From: Gemmatimonadales bacterium
GTDB taxonomy: Bacteria; Gemmatimonadota; Gemmatimonadetes; Longimicrobiales; Gaopeijiaceae
Direction of reading: 5' to 3'
Assembly (NCBI GenBank): GCA_020344755.1
Contig: CP070829.1
Coordinates: 1,010,756-1,060,557 of the forward strand
Length of the DNA: 49,802 nt
Position numbers and translations under genes: made by a program. Numbering within the stretch: position 1 is the first letter of the stretch; each line of letters begins with the position of its first letter. The notes under the pieces were generated by a model that was given only the letters and a program-made list of their open reading frames with translations, ran no database searches and was not told where the DNA came from. This document shows positions 20,203 through 28,797 of this stretch, in pieces.

Positions 20203-20486
20203 GCTCGGTCTCTCGAGTGTTCTGCGGAATCTTCCGCCCGGATCCGGGGGCTGTGGCGTCGAACCCTCCAGATGGAGATCCCCCCGGGCAGGATGAAGAG
20301 AAGGAGGGCGGACACCGCCCAGGTCGGTCGGAAAGAAAGGCCGAAGGCTTGCCCCAGGAGCCAGGCCACCAGGGCACCCGCCACCAGTGCCGCGACCGCC
20401 GCCAGCCCGATGAAGAGGTGCTCCAGGATCCCAAGGCGGCGGATGGCCCGCTCCATGACCTCGTTCCGGCTCTCCCGAGCATTCAT
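20199..20486 (-). CDS. Small two-helix membrane protein between hisS and proS
   Basis: 95 residues with two clear membrane helices (LFIGLAAVAALVAGALVAWLLG and WAVSALLLFILPGGISIW) and charged ends. A different minus frame is also open over almost the same bases. This one was chosen because only it gives coherent hydrophobic segments and 4-base ATGA overlaps with both neighbours (hisS stop at 20483 and proS start at 20202). Function unknown; possibly a minor membrane protein held in the operon by translational coupling. Confidence 0.7.
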   Translation of the reverse strand: MNARESRNEVMERAIRRLGILEHLFIGLAAVAALVAGALVAWLLGQAFGLSFRPTWAVSALLLFILPGGISIWRVRRHSPRIRAEDSAEHSRDRA

Positions 20487-21775
20487 GGTCCTCGCTCCAG
20501 CTCCTCCAGCTGCACCTCGCGCTCCTCCCCCGACGTCATGTCCCGCACCCGCGCGATGCCCTGCGAGAGCTCTTCCGGGCCGAGGACGATGACCTCTCGG
20601 GCCCCTTCGCTCTCCGCGGACTTGAACTGCTTCCGGACACCCTGTCCGCGGAGGGAATAGGCCACACGCGCCCCCTGCTCTCGAAGCCGGTGGGCCAGCT
20701 GCAGCGCCCGGCGTCGCGCCTCGTCGCCGACGCTGACCACGAAATAGTCCAGCTCCCGGCCCAGGTCGGGAAGGAGGGCCCGCTCCCGGAGCAACTCGGT
20801 GAGTACCACGTCTCCCATCCCGAACCCTACGGCGGGAAGGGACTCTCCACCCACCCGTTCCAGGAGCCGGTCATATCGTCCCCCCCCGCAGATGGCCCGC
20901 AGCTCCCCGGCCCGATCGAAGATCTCGAACACGATCCCCGTGTAGTAGGCGAGTCCTCGTACGATGGTGAGGTCGAACTCGACGAAATCGCCGAGTTCCA
21001 TGGCCTCCAGGATCGAGAAGTAGTCGCGGAGCCGTTCGACCTCTGCCGCCACCGCCTCCTGGTCCCCGAAGCGGTCCGCCACCCGGTCCAGTCCCGGATT
21101 CTGGAAGAGGGCGAGGATCTCGCCAGCCTGGGCAGGGGTCACGCCCGCCTCGTCCTGGAGGCGCTCCAGGGTCTTCTCAGGAGGCTCGCGCTCCACCTTG
21201 TCGATGACGGCGTAGGCGGCCAGGAGTCGGTCCTCCGGCACCCCCGCCGTCTGCAGGAGCGCCGAGAGCAACCGCCGGTCCGACACCCGAGCCCGGATCG
21301 CCTCGGGTCCCAGGCCAAGCTCCCGGAGGGCGTCCAGGGCGACGGCCAGGATCTCCGCGTCCGCCCCCACCTCCGACTCCCCCACGACGTCCACGTTCCA
21401 CTGGAAGTGCTCCCGCAAGCGGCCCCGCTGTTGCCGCTCGTAGCGGAACAGCTGGGGAATGGAGAACCATCGGATCGGCTTGGGAAGGGCCCGGGAGCGG
21501 TCCGCCAGGATCCGCGCCAGGGATGGGGTCATCTCCGGGCGGAGCGAGACCTCCCGGTCTCCCTTGTCGGTGAAGTTGTAGAGCTGGGAGACGATCTCCT
21601 CCCCGCTCTTCTCCACATACAGCTCCAGGGTCTCGAGGGGCGGCCCGTCGTATTCCTGAAAGCCGTAGCGCCGGGAGACCCGGCGCCATGCTTCGAAGAT
21701 ATGGGACCGGACCGCCAGGTCCTCCGGGACGAAATCCCGGAACCCCGGCAGGCGGGTGAATGCGGCGTTGGACAT
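20483..21775 (-). CDS. hisS: Histidyl-tRNA synthetase
   Basis: Charges tRNA-His; 430 residues. N-terminal signature PGFRDFVPEDL, class II motif 2 around YERQQRGRLREHFQWNVDVVGES, and the histidine-specific GLAYYTGIVFE and CGGGRYDRL. The C-terminal anticodon-binding domain has DYFVVSVGDEARRRALQLA and VRKQFKSAESEGAREVIVLG. ATG 21775 gives the family N-terminus. No ribosome-binding site precedes it, but TAGATT sits 7 bases upstream (21783-21788), suggesting a leaderless transcript starting at or near the ATG. It is followed in coupled fashion by the small membrane protein and proS. Confidence 0.98.
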   Translation of the reverse strand: MSNAAFTRLPGFRDFVPEDLAVRSHIFEAWRRVSRRYGFQEYDGPPLETLELYVEKSGEEIVSQLYNFTDKGDREVSLRPEMTPSLARILADRSRALPKPIRWFSIPQLFRYERQQRGRLREHFQWNVDVVGESEVGADAEILAVALDALRELGLGPEAIRARVSDRRLLSALLQTAGVPEDRLLAAYAVIDKVEREPPEKTLERLQDEAGVTPAQAGEILALFQNPGLDRVADRFGDQEAVAAEVERLRDYFSILEAMELGDFVEFDLTIVRGLAYYTGIVFEIFDRAGELRAICGGGRYDRLLERVGGESLPAVGFGMGDVVLTELLRERALLPDLGRELDYFVVSVGDEARRRALQLAHRLREQGARVAYSLRGQGVRKQFKSAESEGAREVIVLGPEELSQGIARVRDMTSGEEREVQLEELERGP

Positions 21776-21839
21776 GGCCGCGAATCTAGGCCGGTGGAGG
21801 GTCGAATGGAACCGGAGGGCGGATCCGGCCGCCCGGTCC

Positions 21840-23216
21840 CTACCCTTCCCGGAATGGCTCCATGTGGAGGACCCGCAGGGCATCCCCCACGGTGTGGCAG
21901 GAGCCCGTGACCACCACGGTGCCCCCTCCGGCACGCCTCGCTGCCCGCTCCAGGGCCACCTCGAAGCGAGCCTCCACCTCCAGGGCCGCCATGGCTCCAG
22001 CGGGCGGACCCACTGGAGCCTGCCTCACCCGGGCGGCGGCCGCCTCCGGGTCCCACCGCCGCGCCTCGGGAGCCGAAGGCGGCTGGGTGAGGATGGCAGC
22101 GTCCACCCGCTCGAGGAGGGGCGGGAGCATCTCGTCCCACTCCTTGTCTCCCAGGACGCCGATGAGCGCCACTCGGGGGCGCGGGAGATCCAGTTGCTCC
22201 AGCACCGCCACCAGGGAGAGCACGCCGGCGGTATTGTGGGCCACGTCGAAGAGCCAACGTGAGCGCCCGTGTCGGCTGATCTGGTCCCGGCCGGGCCAGA
22301 AGACATGGGCCACCCCAGTCAGGACCTCCTCCTCGGTGGGCCTCAGTCCCGCCGCGGGATCCAGGAGCTCGAGTGCGCGAACCGCCAGGGCTGCATTGGA
22401 GGCCTGGTGCTCCCCGACCAGCGGCGTCCGCACGCGGAGCGTGCCCCAGACACCCGACTCCATCGTGAAGGCGGTGTGGTCCTCCGCCAGCTCCAGGTCC
22501 GAAACGTCCTGCGAGGTATCCATCTCGGTCAGTGGCGCGCCCACCGCCTGCGCAACCTCCCGAAAGACCGAGAGCGCCTCCCTCCCGGTCTCGGCCGTCA
22601 CCGCCGGGACCCCGCGCTTCAAGATCCCGGCCTTCTCCCTTGCGATGGCCTCCACCGAATCGCCGAGGAAGTCGGCGTGGTCCATGGCCACGTTGGTGAG
22701 GACCGTGACCTCGGGAACGAGCACGTTGGTGGCATCCAGGCGCCCTCCCAACCCGACCTCCACCACCTGCGCCCGGACCGCCTCCCGGGCGAAGAGGTGG
22801 AAGGCCAGGACCGTGGCCGCCTCGAAGAAGGTCAGTCCGTGGGTGACCACCACGTCCCGGATCTCATCCGCCGCGGCCGTGAGCCGCTCTTCGGACACGG
22901 GGTGGCCGTCGACCTGGAAGCGCTCGGTGAGGGAGCAGAGATGGGGCGACGTGTACAGGCCCACGCGGATCCCGCGCGTGGCGAGGACGCTGGCGATGGT
23001 CGAGGCCACGGACCCCTTGCCGTTCGTGCCGCCCACATGGATCGACGGGGAACGGAGATGCGGATCACCCAGGGCGTGGAGGGCCGCCCGAACCCGGTCG
23101 AGGCCCCAGTGCACCCCCGTGGCCAGGGGCGGGAAGAGCCGATCGAAGAGCGGATCCAGGAAGGGGCGGTCCAGGCGCTCCGGGGCCGTGGAGGATCGGG
23201 AAGAGGTGGGGCTCAC
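21840..23216 (-). CDS. folC: Folylpolyglutamate / dihydrofolate synthase
   Basis: A Mur-ligase-related enzyme adding glutamate to dihydropteroate and folates. 458 residues; P-loop GGTNGKGS at 62-69, then YTSPHLCSLTERFQVDG, VEVGLGGRLDATNV (Mg and Lys-loop region), TNVAMDHADFLG and the second-domain DVAHNTAGV. The GTG at 23216 overlaps the accD stop in GTGA, which fixes the start; the accD-folC pairing is common in bacteria. The C-terminus extends to MEPFREG. Confidence 0.96.
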   Translation of the reverse strand: MSPTSSRSSTAPERLDRPFLDPLFDRLFPPLATGVHWGLDRVRAALHALGDPHLRSPSIHVGGTNGKGSVASTIASVLATRGIRVGLYTSPHLCSLTERFQVDGHPVSEERLTAAADEIRDVVVTHGLTFFEAATVLAFHLFAREAVRAQVVEVGLGGRLDATNVLVPEVTVLTNVAMDHADFLGDSVEAIAREKAGILKRGVPAVTAETGREALSVFREVAQAVGAPLTEMDTSQDVSDLELAEDHTAFTMESGVWGTLRVRTPLVGEHQASNAALAVRALELLDPAAGLRPTEEEVLTGVAHVFWPGRDQISRHGRSRWLFDVAHNTAGVLSLVAVLEQLDLPRPRVALIGVLGDKEWDEMLPPLLERVDAAILTQPPSAPEARRWDPEAAAARVRQAPVGPPAGAMAALEVEARFEVALERAARRAGGGTVVVTGSCHTVGDALRVLHMEPFREG

Positions 23217-24076
23217 GCCCCGTCGCCCCCAGCCGGGGCCCCGAGCATGTGGCGGAGCAGGACCGCGATCCGATCCTTCAGCTCCCGGCGGTCCACCACC
23301 TGGTCCACCATCCCCTGTCGGAGGAGGAACTCGGAACGCTGGAATCCCTTGGGAAGCTCCTGCTTGATCGTCTCCTCGATGACCCTGGGGCCTGCGAAGC
23401 CGATCAGGGCTCCGGGCTCCGCGAGGTTCGCGTCTCCGAGCATGGCGTAGGAGGCGGTGACTCCTCCAGTGGTGGGGTCGGTGAGCACGGAGACGTAGGG
23501 AATCCCTTCCTCGTGCATGCGGGCCAGCACCGCCGACGTCTTGGCCATCTGCATGAGGGAGTAGATGCCCTCCATCATCCGGGCTCCTCCCGAGGCGCTG
23601 ACCACGATGAGGGGACACCGCTCCGCCAGGGCCTTTCGGGCGGCCCGGGCGATCTTCTCCCCCACCACGGATCCCATGGAGCCCCCGATGAAGCGGAAGT
23701 CCATGACCGCGATGCAGACGGGGAGGCCGTCCAGGGTCCCATGCCCCGACACCACCGCGTCGTTCCGTCCCACCTTCTTCTCAGCGGCCCGGACCCGGTC
23801 CGGGTAGGCCTTCAGATCGGTAAATCCCAGGGGGTCGGCACTCTGGAGGTGGGCGTCCATCTCCTGGAAGCTCCCCTCGTCCAGGAGGATCTCCAGGTAT
23901 CGGTCCGCGGTGACCCGAAGGTGGAATCCGCAGTCCGGGCACACATTGAGGTTCTGGGCCAGCCGCTCGCGGTAGAGGATCTCCCCGCATCCCTCGCACT
24001 TCTCGAACACGTCCGTGGGCACATCCCTACGGTCCGTGGCCTTCAGGGGCTTCTTGTCTTTTCGGAACCAGGCCAT
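23213..24076 (-). CDS. accD: Acetyl-CoA carboxylase carboxyltransferase subunit beta
   Basis: Beta subunit of the carboxyltransferase that makes malonyl-CoA for fatty-acid synthesis, acting with AccA, biotin carboxylase and BCCP (not in this window). 287 residues. The N-terminal zinc ribbon is CEGC...CPDC (residues about 27-49), followed by the crotonase-like core with MDFRFIGGSMGSVVGEK, VSASGGARMMEG and DPTTGGVTASYAMLGD. The ATG at 24076 is preceded by GGGAGG. Downstream coupling to folC through GTGA. Confidence 0.98.
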   Translation of the reverse strand: MAWFRKDKKPLKATDRRDVPTDVFEKCEGCGEILYRERLAQNLNVCPDCGFHLRVTADRYLEILLDEGSFQEMDAHLQSADPLGFTDLKAYPDRVRAAEKKVGRNDAVVSGHGTLDGLPVCIAVMDFRFIGGSMGSVVGEKIARAARKALAERCPLIVVSASGGARMMEGIYSLMQMAKTSAVLARMHEEGIPYVSVLTDPTTGGVTASYAMLGDANLAEPGALIGFAGPRVIEETIKQELPKGFQRSEFLLRQGMVDQVVDRRELKDRIAVLLRHMLGAPAGGDGA

Positions 24077-24119
24077 GGGGCCTCCCGGAAGGCGGCGCAG
24101 GCTCTGCCCGCCCCGCGAA

Positions 24120-25370
24120 TCAGGCTACTGCTCGCTCGTCCTCGTGAGCCACGCGAACCGCCACCGCGGTGGCGACCCACGACATCAGCAGGAAGGATCC
24201 CCCGTAGCTCACGAAGGGGAGCGGGATGCCGGTGACCGGCACGAGCCCCACCGTCATCCCGATGTTCACGAAGATGTGCACCGTCCAGGCGCCGAAGATA
24301 CCCAGCAGCACGAGTCCGGCAAAGGGATCGGAGGTGTCCTCCGCGAGGCGCACCAGCCGGGCGAGAAGGAGTCCGAAGGCGAAGAGGGCGAAGGCCACGC
24401 CGATGAATCCGAGTTCCTCTCCCACCACGCTGAAGATGAAGTCCGTGTGCTGCTCCGGGAGGAAGTCGAACCGCTTCTGAGTGCCGGCCAGGAACCCCTT
24501 CCCAGACAATCCCCCGTTCCCCACCGCCACCATGGACTGGATCAGATGGTATCCGGCGCCCCGGGGATCCACCTGGGGATCCAGGAAGACCAGGAGTCGG
24601 TTCTGCTGATAGGTGGCCAGGGAATCCCAGAGGGGCCGTGCGATGGTCCCTGCCGCGAAGTTCGCCAGGACCACCGCCACGGACTCGTAGAAATAGAGCC
24701 GATATCGCCACAGGTAGAGCGCGATGATGACCAGCACCACATAGACCCCCCACACGGTGTTGTCGTACGCCAGGATGAGTGCCGGAAGGGGGGATGCGAG
24801 GAGGAGGAGGAGCGGAAGTGGAGTCCCGGCCCAGAACAGGGTGGCGAAGAGGATCCCCATGAAGGCCTGGGCCGTTCCCAGGTCGGGCTGAAGCATCACC
24901 AGCGCCAGGGGTGCGGCCACGAGGGTCCCGGGAACGAGCAGGTCGCGGAGGCTCGATGGAGCGCCCCCACGGAGGGCCAGGTAGCGAGCGAGGACGAGGA
25001 TGGTGGCCAGCTTGGCCGGCTCCGCAGGCTGGAAGCGGAGCGGCCCAAGGACGATCCAGCTCTTGGTTCCGGCGGCCGTTCCAGCTCCGGTCCCCACGAC
25101 GAGTGTCGCGGCCAGGAGCACCAGCGCGATCACATAGGCCGGCACCGCCACCCACTCGAGCCACCTCACCGTGATGCGGCTCACCACCGTGAAAGCCACC
25201 AGGCCGAGAGCGAGCCACACGGCTTGCCGCCGCCACGCCTCCACCACGACCGGATCCGGGAATCGGGTCTGGCCCGCCGAGTAGATCATGGCCAGCCCAA
25301 GGAGGGACAGGAGGGCCACCAGCGCCACCAGGGTGGGGTCCAGGGCCCAGCGCCTGAGCAGACCGCTCAC
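24120..25370 (-). CDS. rodA: Rod-shape SEDS glycosyltransferase RodA
   Basis: A SEDS-family peptidoglycan glycosyltransferase that polymerises lipid II with PBP2 during cell elongation. 416 residues with about ten membrane helices. Family blocks: GSKSWIVLGP-like TKSWIVLGPLRFQPAEPAK, MLQPDLGTAQ, the conserved aspartate region with GGLSGKGFLAGTQKRF, PEQHTDFIFSVVGEELGF and GLVPVTGIPLPFVSYGGS. The GTG at 25370 overlaps the mrdA stop in GTGA. It is the last gene of the mreB-mreC-mreD-mrdA-rodA elongasome operon. Confidence 0.97.
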   Translation of the reverse strand: MSGLLRRWALDPTLVALVALLSLLGLAMIYSAGQTRFPDPVVVEAWRRQAVWLALGLVAFTVVSRITVRWLEWVAVPAYVIALVLLAATLVVGTGAGTAAGTKSWIVLGPLRFQPAEPAKLATILVLARYLALRGGAPSSLRDLLVPGTLVAAPLALVMLQPDLGTAQAFMGILFATLFWAGTPLPLLLLLASPLPALILAYDNTVWGVYVVLVIIALYLWRYRLYFYESVAVVLANFAAGTIARPLWDSLATYQQNRLLVFLDPQVDPRGAGYHLIQSMVAVGNGGLSGKGFLAGTQKRFDFLPEQHTDFIFSVVGEELGFIGVAFALFAFGLLLARLVRLAEDTSDPFAGLVLLGIFGAWTVHIFVNIGMTVGLVPVTGIPLPFVSYGGSFLLMSWVATAVAVRVAHEDERAVA

Positions 25371-27322
25371 CGGTAACCTCCACCCGGCTGCCGTTCGGGC
25401 GATGCCGTGGCGGTGTCGGTCCTGGGCGCCGGGGGACGCGGAGTGACGGGATTGCGGGCCGGCGGAAGTGTGGGTGCCCAGGCGGGCCACGGGCCGACCA
25501 TGAGGTGTTCCCGAAGGGTCTGGACGGGGCTGATCTCGATGTCGTACTTCCGCCGAAGGTAGAAGTCCGCGGCCTTGGCCATGATGGGTGCCGCCACCGC
25601 CGACCCACCACCGCCGTACTCCACCAGCACCACCACCACGATCTCTGGAGTCTGGCCTCGGGGTCCGGCCATACCGGCGAACCAGGCGTGGTCCTCGGCG
25701 AGCCCACGCACGCTCAGGGGATTCTGCCCCGTGCCGGTCTTCCCCATCAGGTCCCAGTATTCCAGGGAGGACAGGTAGGCGGTGCCGCCCGGTGCCGTCA
25801 CCCGCCTCAGTCCCTCCCGCATGGTCTCCAGCGCCTCCGGGGAGAGGTTCAGCTCCCAACCTTCCGGGGCCGGACCCTGGGTAAAGAGGCGGGGCGCCGG
25901 CGCGGAGCCGTCCCGTGCAATGGCCGCGTAGAACTGGGCCATCTTGAGGGGGGTCTGCTGGTTGGGTCCCTGTCCAATGGCCAGGTTCAGGACCTCTCCC
26001 TCCCGAGGGGTATAGCCCCAGACCCGCTCCCAGTATTCGGGCCCGCGGGGGAAGATCCCCGGATTCTCCTGGGGGAGGTCGATACCGCACTCCCGGGAGA
26101 AGCCGATCTCCGTGGCCTCGTCCAGGAGGCGCTGGAGCCCCACCCGGAGACCCAACTGGTAGAAGTACACGTCGCAGGAGTGCTGGACCGCTTCCAGGAG
26201 CGTGACGTCTCCGTGGCCATCCCGGTTCCAGCAACGGGCGGTCCGGTTCCCGTACGTGAAGGCGCCCGTGCAGGGGACGTCCATTCGCTCGTCGGGCTGC
26301 ACCACCCCCAGGTCCAGCGCGATGGCTGCGGAGGCCAGCTTCCAGGTGGAGGCGGGAGCGAAGCGCCCGAGCACCGCTCGGTTGTAGAGCGGCGTCAGAT
26401 CAGGGTCGTTCAACTCCCGCCACCGCGCCGGCGAAATCCCTCCCACGAACTCGTTCGGGTCGAAGGATGGTGCCGAGTAGAGGGCCAGGACGCTCCCGTC
26501 AGCGGGATCCAGGGCCACCACGGCTCCCGAGAGGGAGTCCGGGAAGATCTCGTGGATGAACTCCTGGAGCTCCAGATCGAGCGCGAGCTGGATCGCCTGG
26601 CCCGGTCGGGCCGGGATGTTGTCATCCGTCCCGAAGAAGTTCCCGACGATGCGCCCCCGAGCGTCCACTTCCACATACCGGGTTCCCGGTGTGCCCTGGA
26701 GGGTGGCCTCGTACTGCTTCTCCACCCCGGTCTTCCCCACCACCACACCCTGGTCGTACCGGATCCGGTCCGAGAACTCCTCCGAATCCAGCTCCTCTTC
26801 GGTGATCTCGCCGATGTACCCGGTCACGTGCCCCACCGCCGAGCCGCCGTAGTACTGCCGGCGCGGCCGGAGATCGATGACGAGACGGGGGAAGTCCGAG
26901 CTGCGCTCCTCGAGCTGCGAGACCTTCTCGAAGCTGGCATCGCCGTCCACCATGAGAGGGAGCCCCCGCTCTCGCCGAGCCCGATCCATCAGGCGCTCCA
27001 CGTCCTCGTCGGTGAACTCCATGATGGGGGCGAGCTTCCCGAGGGACGACTCCAGGGAATCCAGGGGCGCCGGAAGGAGCGTCACGGCATACCCGGGCAC
27101 GTTCTCGGCGACGATGCGCCCGTTCCGGTCGTAGATGGTCCCCCTGGGGGCCGGCAGGTCGATCCGCCGCAGCCGGTTGTCCTCCGCCGTCATGGCGTAA
27201 TCGGTGGCCCGGAGGACCTGGAGGCGAAAGAAGGTGGCTCCCAGAACCGCCATGAGCCCACCCAGGACCGCGAGGGCGACCCGGCCCCGGGACTTCCGTT
27301 CGAGGGGGTGGTAGTTGTTCAT
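25367..27322 (-). CDS. mrdA: Penicillin-binding protein 2 (transpeptidase of the elongasome)
   Basis: Class B PBP that cross-links peptidoglycan during elongation. 651 residues. A single N-terminal membrane anchor (ALAVLGGLMAVLGATFFRLQ) is followed by the pedestal domain starting APRGTIYDRNGRIVAENVPGY. The transpeptidase motifs are Ser325-TWK, SCD at 382-384 (Asp in place of the more common Asn of the SxN motif, as in many PBP2 enzymes) and KTGTGQ. A Pro/Thr-rich tail of about 40 residues closes the protein. The ATG at 27322 overlaps the mreD stop in ATGA, and its stop overlaps the rodA start. Confidence 0.97.
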   Translation of the reverse strand: MNNYHPLERKSRGRVALAVLGGLMAVLGATFFRLQVLRATDYAMTAEDNRLRRIDLPAPRGTIYDRNGRIVAENVPGYAVTLLPAPLDSLESSLGKLAPIMEFTDEDVERLMDRARRERGLPLMVDGDASFEKVSQLEERSSDFPRLVIDLRPRRQYYGGSAVGHVTGYIGEITEEELDSEEFSDRIRYDQGVVVGKTGVEKQYEATLQGTPGTRYVEVDARGRIVGNFFGTDDNIPARPGQAIQLALDLELQEFIHEIFPDSLSGAVVALDPADGSVLALYSAPSFDPNEFVGGISPARWRELNDPDLTPLYNRAVLGRFAPASTWKLASAAIALDLGVVQPDERMDVPCTGAFTYGNRTARCWNRDGHGDVTLLEAVQHSCDVYFYQLGLRVGLQRLLDEATEIGFSRECGIDLPQENPGIFPRGPEYWERVWGYTPREGEVLNLAIGQGPNQQTPLKMAQFYAAIARDGSAPAPRLFTQGPAPEGWELNLSPEALETMREGLRRVTAPGGTAYLSSLEYWDLMGKTGTGQNPLSVRGLAEDHAWFAGMAGPRGQTPEIVVVVLVEYGGGGSAVAAPIMAKAADFYLRRKYDIEISPVQTLREHLMVGPWPAWAPTLPPARNPVTPRPPAPRTDTATASPERQPGGGYR

Positions 27323-27801
27323 CGCACCCGCGCGGTCCGCCGGAAGGCCCCGGTGGTGAACATGAGGAACAGCCCCACAGCGGCCACATACAGTGCGCCG
27401 AGCCCACCCTCCACCAGGACGGTCTCTGTGAAGGCCCCGCGGTTGTCCGCCCCGGCCAGGAGCCAGTGGAGCAGGTCCCTGGCCCACTTCCCGACCAGGA
27501 GATAGCTGGCAACGAAGAAGACGGACTCCCCCACGAAGAGGTCCCGAGTGCGGGAGGCGAGGGCCCCGACCAGGGCCAGGGCGAGTCCGTGCGCCCCGAA
27601 CGCCACGAGCCCCTGCGCGTCATCCAGAAGACCCAGCCCGAGCCCGAGGAGGGCCGCCAGAGCCATGTGGGTGTCCCGGGCCACGATCAGCACTGCGAGA
27701 GTGAAGAGGTCGGGGGCGCCGACTCCCACTCCGAATCCAACGTGGACGATGAGATGCACCAGGATGAGGAGGAGCGCCAGGACCCGATCGAGCGTTCTCA
27801 C
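27319..27801 (-). CDS. mreD: Rod-shape-determining protein MreD
   Basis: A 160-residue integral membrane protein with five or six hydrophobic helices, the usual size and position for MreD between mreC and mrdA. It stabilises the MreB-MreC-PBP2-RodA elongation complex in the inner membrane. Sequence conservation in this family is low, so the call rests on hydropathy, length and gene order. The GTG at 27801 overlaps the mreC stop (GTGA), and the stop overlaps the mrdA ATG. Confidence 0.92.
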   Translation of the reverse strand: MRTLDRVLALLLILVHLIVHVGFGVGVGAPDLFTLAVLIVARDTHMALAALLGLGLGLLDDAQGLVAFGAHGLALALVGALASRTRDLFVGESVFFVASYLLVGKWARDLLHWLLAGADNRGAFTETVLVEGGLGALYVAAVGLFLMFTTGAFRRTARVR

Positions 27802-28790
27802 CGGACACCTCCGTTCTCGGGTCCGGATCCCCGGCGTAGCAGGGCCAGGGAGTCCCGGAGGATTCGCACCGTGTCGCGAAGCGCCGCATCGCCTTCGAAC
27901 TGCTCCCCGACCCGCAGGCGCTCCTCGGCCCGCAGGAAGTCATCGCGCTCCCAGACCGCAGAGAGGTCCTCCTGGGGGCGGAGGCCCTCCAGGCCCACGA
28001 GTGCGAGGGTAATGCTACCCGCCTCCACGAATGGTTGGAGCCAGAAGTTCTTTCGCCACTCCCCCTCGCTGGTCTCCTCCACCACCACGCGTCCGATGGG
28101 AAGCCCTCGGGGGATGTTCCCCCCGAGCCCGCTGGTCACGACGACGGTGCCCGAGTCCACCTCAGCGCTGAACGGAAGCCCCTCGAAGAGCAGGCGGGTC
28201 TCCTGTAAGATCCCCAGGTCGCTCCGAACCATGCCGTAGTGGAGACCATCCAGCGTCATGGCGCTCGCACTGAAGTCCGAGTGGGTCCAGTCCATGCCCA
28301 CCGCCTGGTTCGCCGACACCTCCCGGATCACCCCACCGAGGCCCTCCCGCGTCACGAGGGGGGCTCGCGGCCGCACGCCCTGAACGAGGCCTGCATCCAC
28401 GAGGAGCATTCCCTCGGAGTCGGGGGTCCCGGGCCGAAGCACCTGGACCGAGGCCCACTCCGGCCCCAGCCGGCCCCGGAGTTGGAGGAGTCCCCTCAGG
28501 CGACGATTCTCTTCCTCGAGGGTGGTCCGACCCATGGCCAGGCCGGTGAGGGAGTCGATCCGGATCTGCAGGACGCCGGCTACCTCCGCGCGGGTGCGAG
28601 CGCGGACCAGTTCCTCCTGCAGCGCCAGGAATGGTTTGAGGGCCGTGCCTCTCAGGGCAGAAGCCACCGCCTCCTGATATCGCGGCGGCATGAGGGTGAT
28701 GACCAGGGCAGCCACCAGGACCGCGACGCCCGTCCTGAACTCGAGCCGAGCAGCGGACTCGGAACCGTCCTGGGGCGCGTACGGGGGCAT
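27798..28790 (-). CDS. mreC: Rod-shape-determining protein MreC
   Basis: A 330-residue bitopic protein that links cytoplasmic MreB filaments to PBP2 and RodA in the periplasm. One N-terminal membrane helix (TGVAVLVAALVITLMPP), a coiled-coil segment (TTLEEENRRLRGLLQLRG near residue 95) and the beta-rich domain with GTPDSEGMLLVDAGLVQGVR and GLGGVIREVSANQAVG. The C-terminal 40 residues form an extra charged helix. Start ATG 28790, eight bases after the mreB stop. Confidence 0.96.
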   Translation of the reverse strand: MPPYAPQDGSESAARLEFRTGVAVLVAALVITLMPPRYQEAVASALRGTALKPFLALQEELVRARTRAEVAGVLQIRIDSLTGLAMGRTTLEEENRRLRGLLQLRGRLGPEWASVQVLRPGTPDSEGMLLVDAGLVQGVRPRAPLVTREGLGGVIREVSANQAVGMDWTHSDFSASAMTLDGLHYGMVRSDLGILQETRLLFEGLPFSAEVDSGTVVVTSGLGGNIPRGLPIGRVVVEETSEGEWRKNFWLQPFVEAGSITLALVGLEGLRPQEDLSAVWERDDFLRAEERLRVGEQFEGDAALRDTVRILRDSLALLRRGSGPENGGVR

Positions 28791-28797
28791 TCCCCCC

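Noticed and set aside
20195..20482. Alternative minus-strand frame over the small membrane protein
   Set aside because: Ser/Gly/Arg-rich with no hydrophobic segment and no coupling overlap; the frame at 20199-20486 gives two membrane helices.
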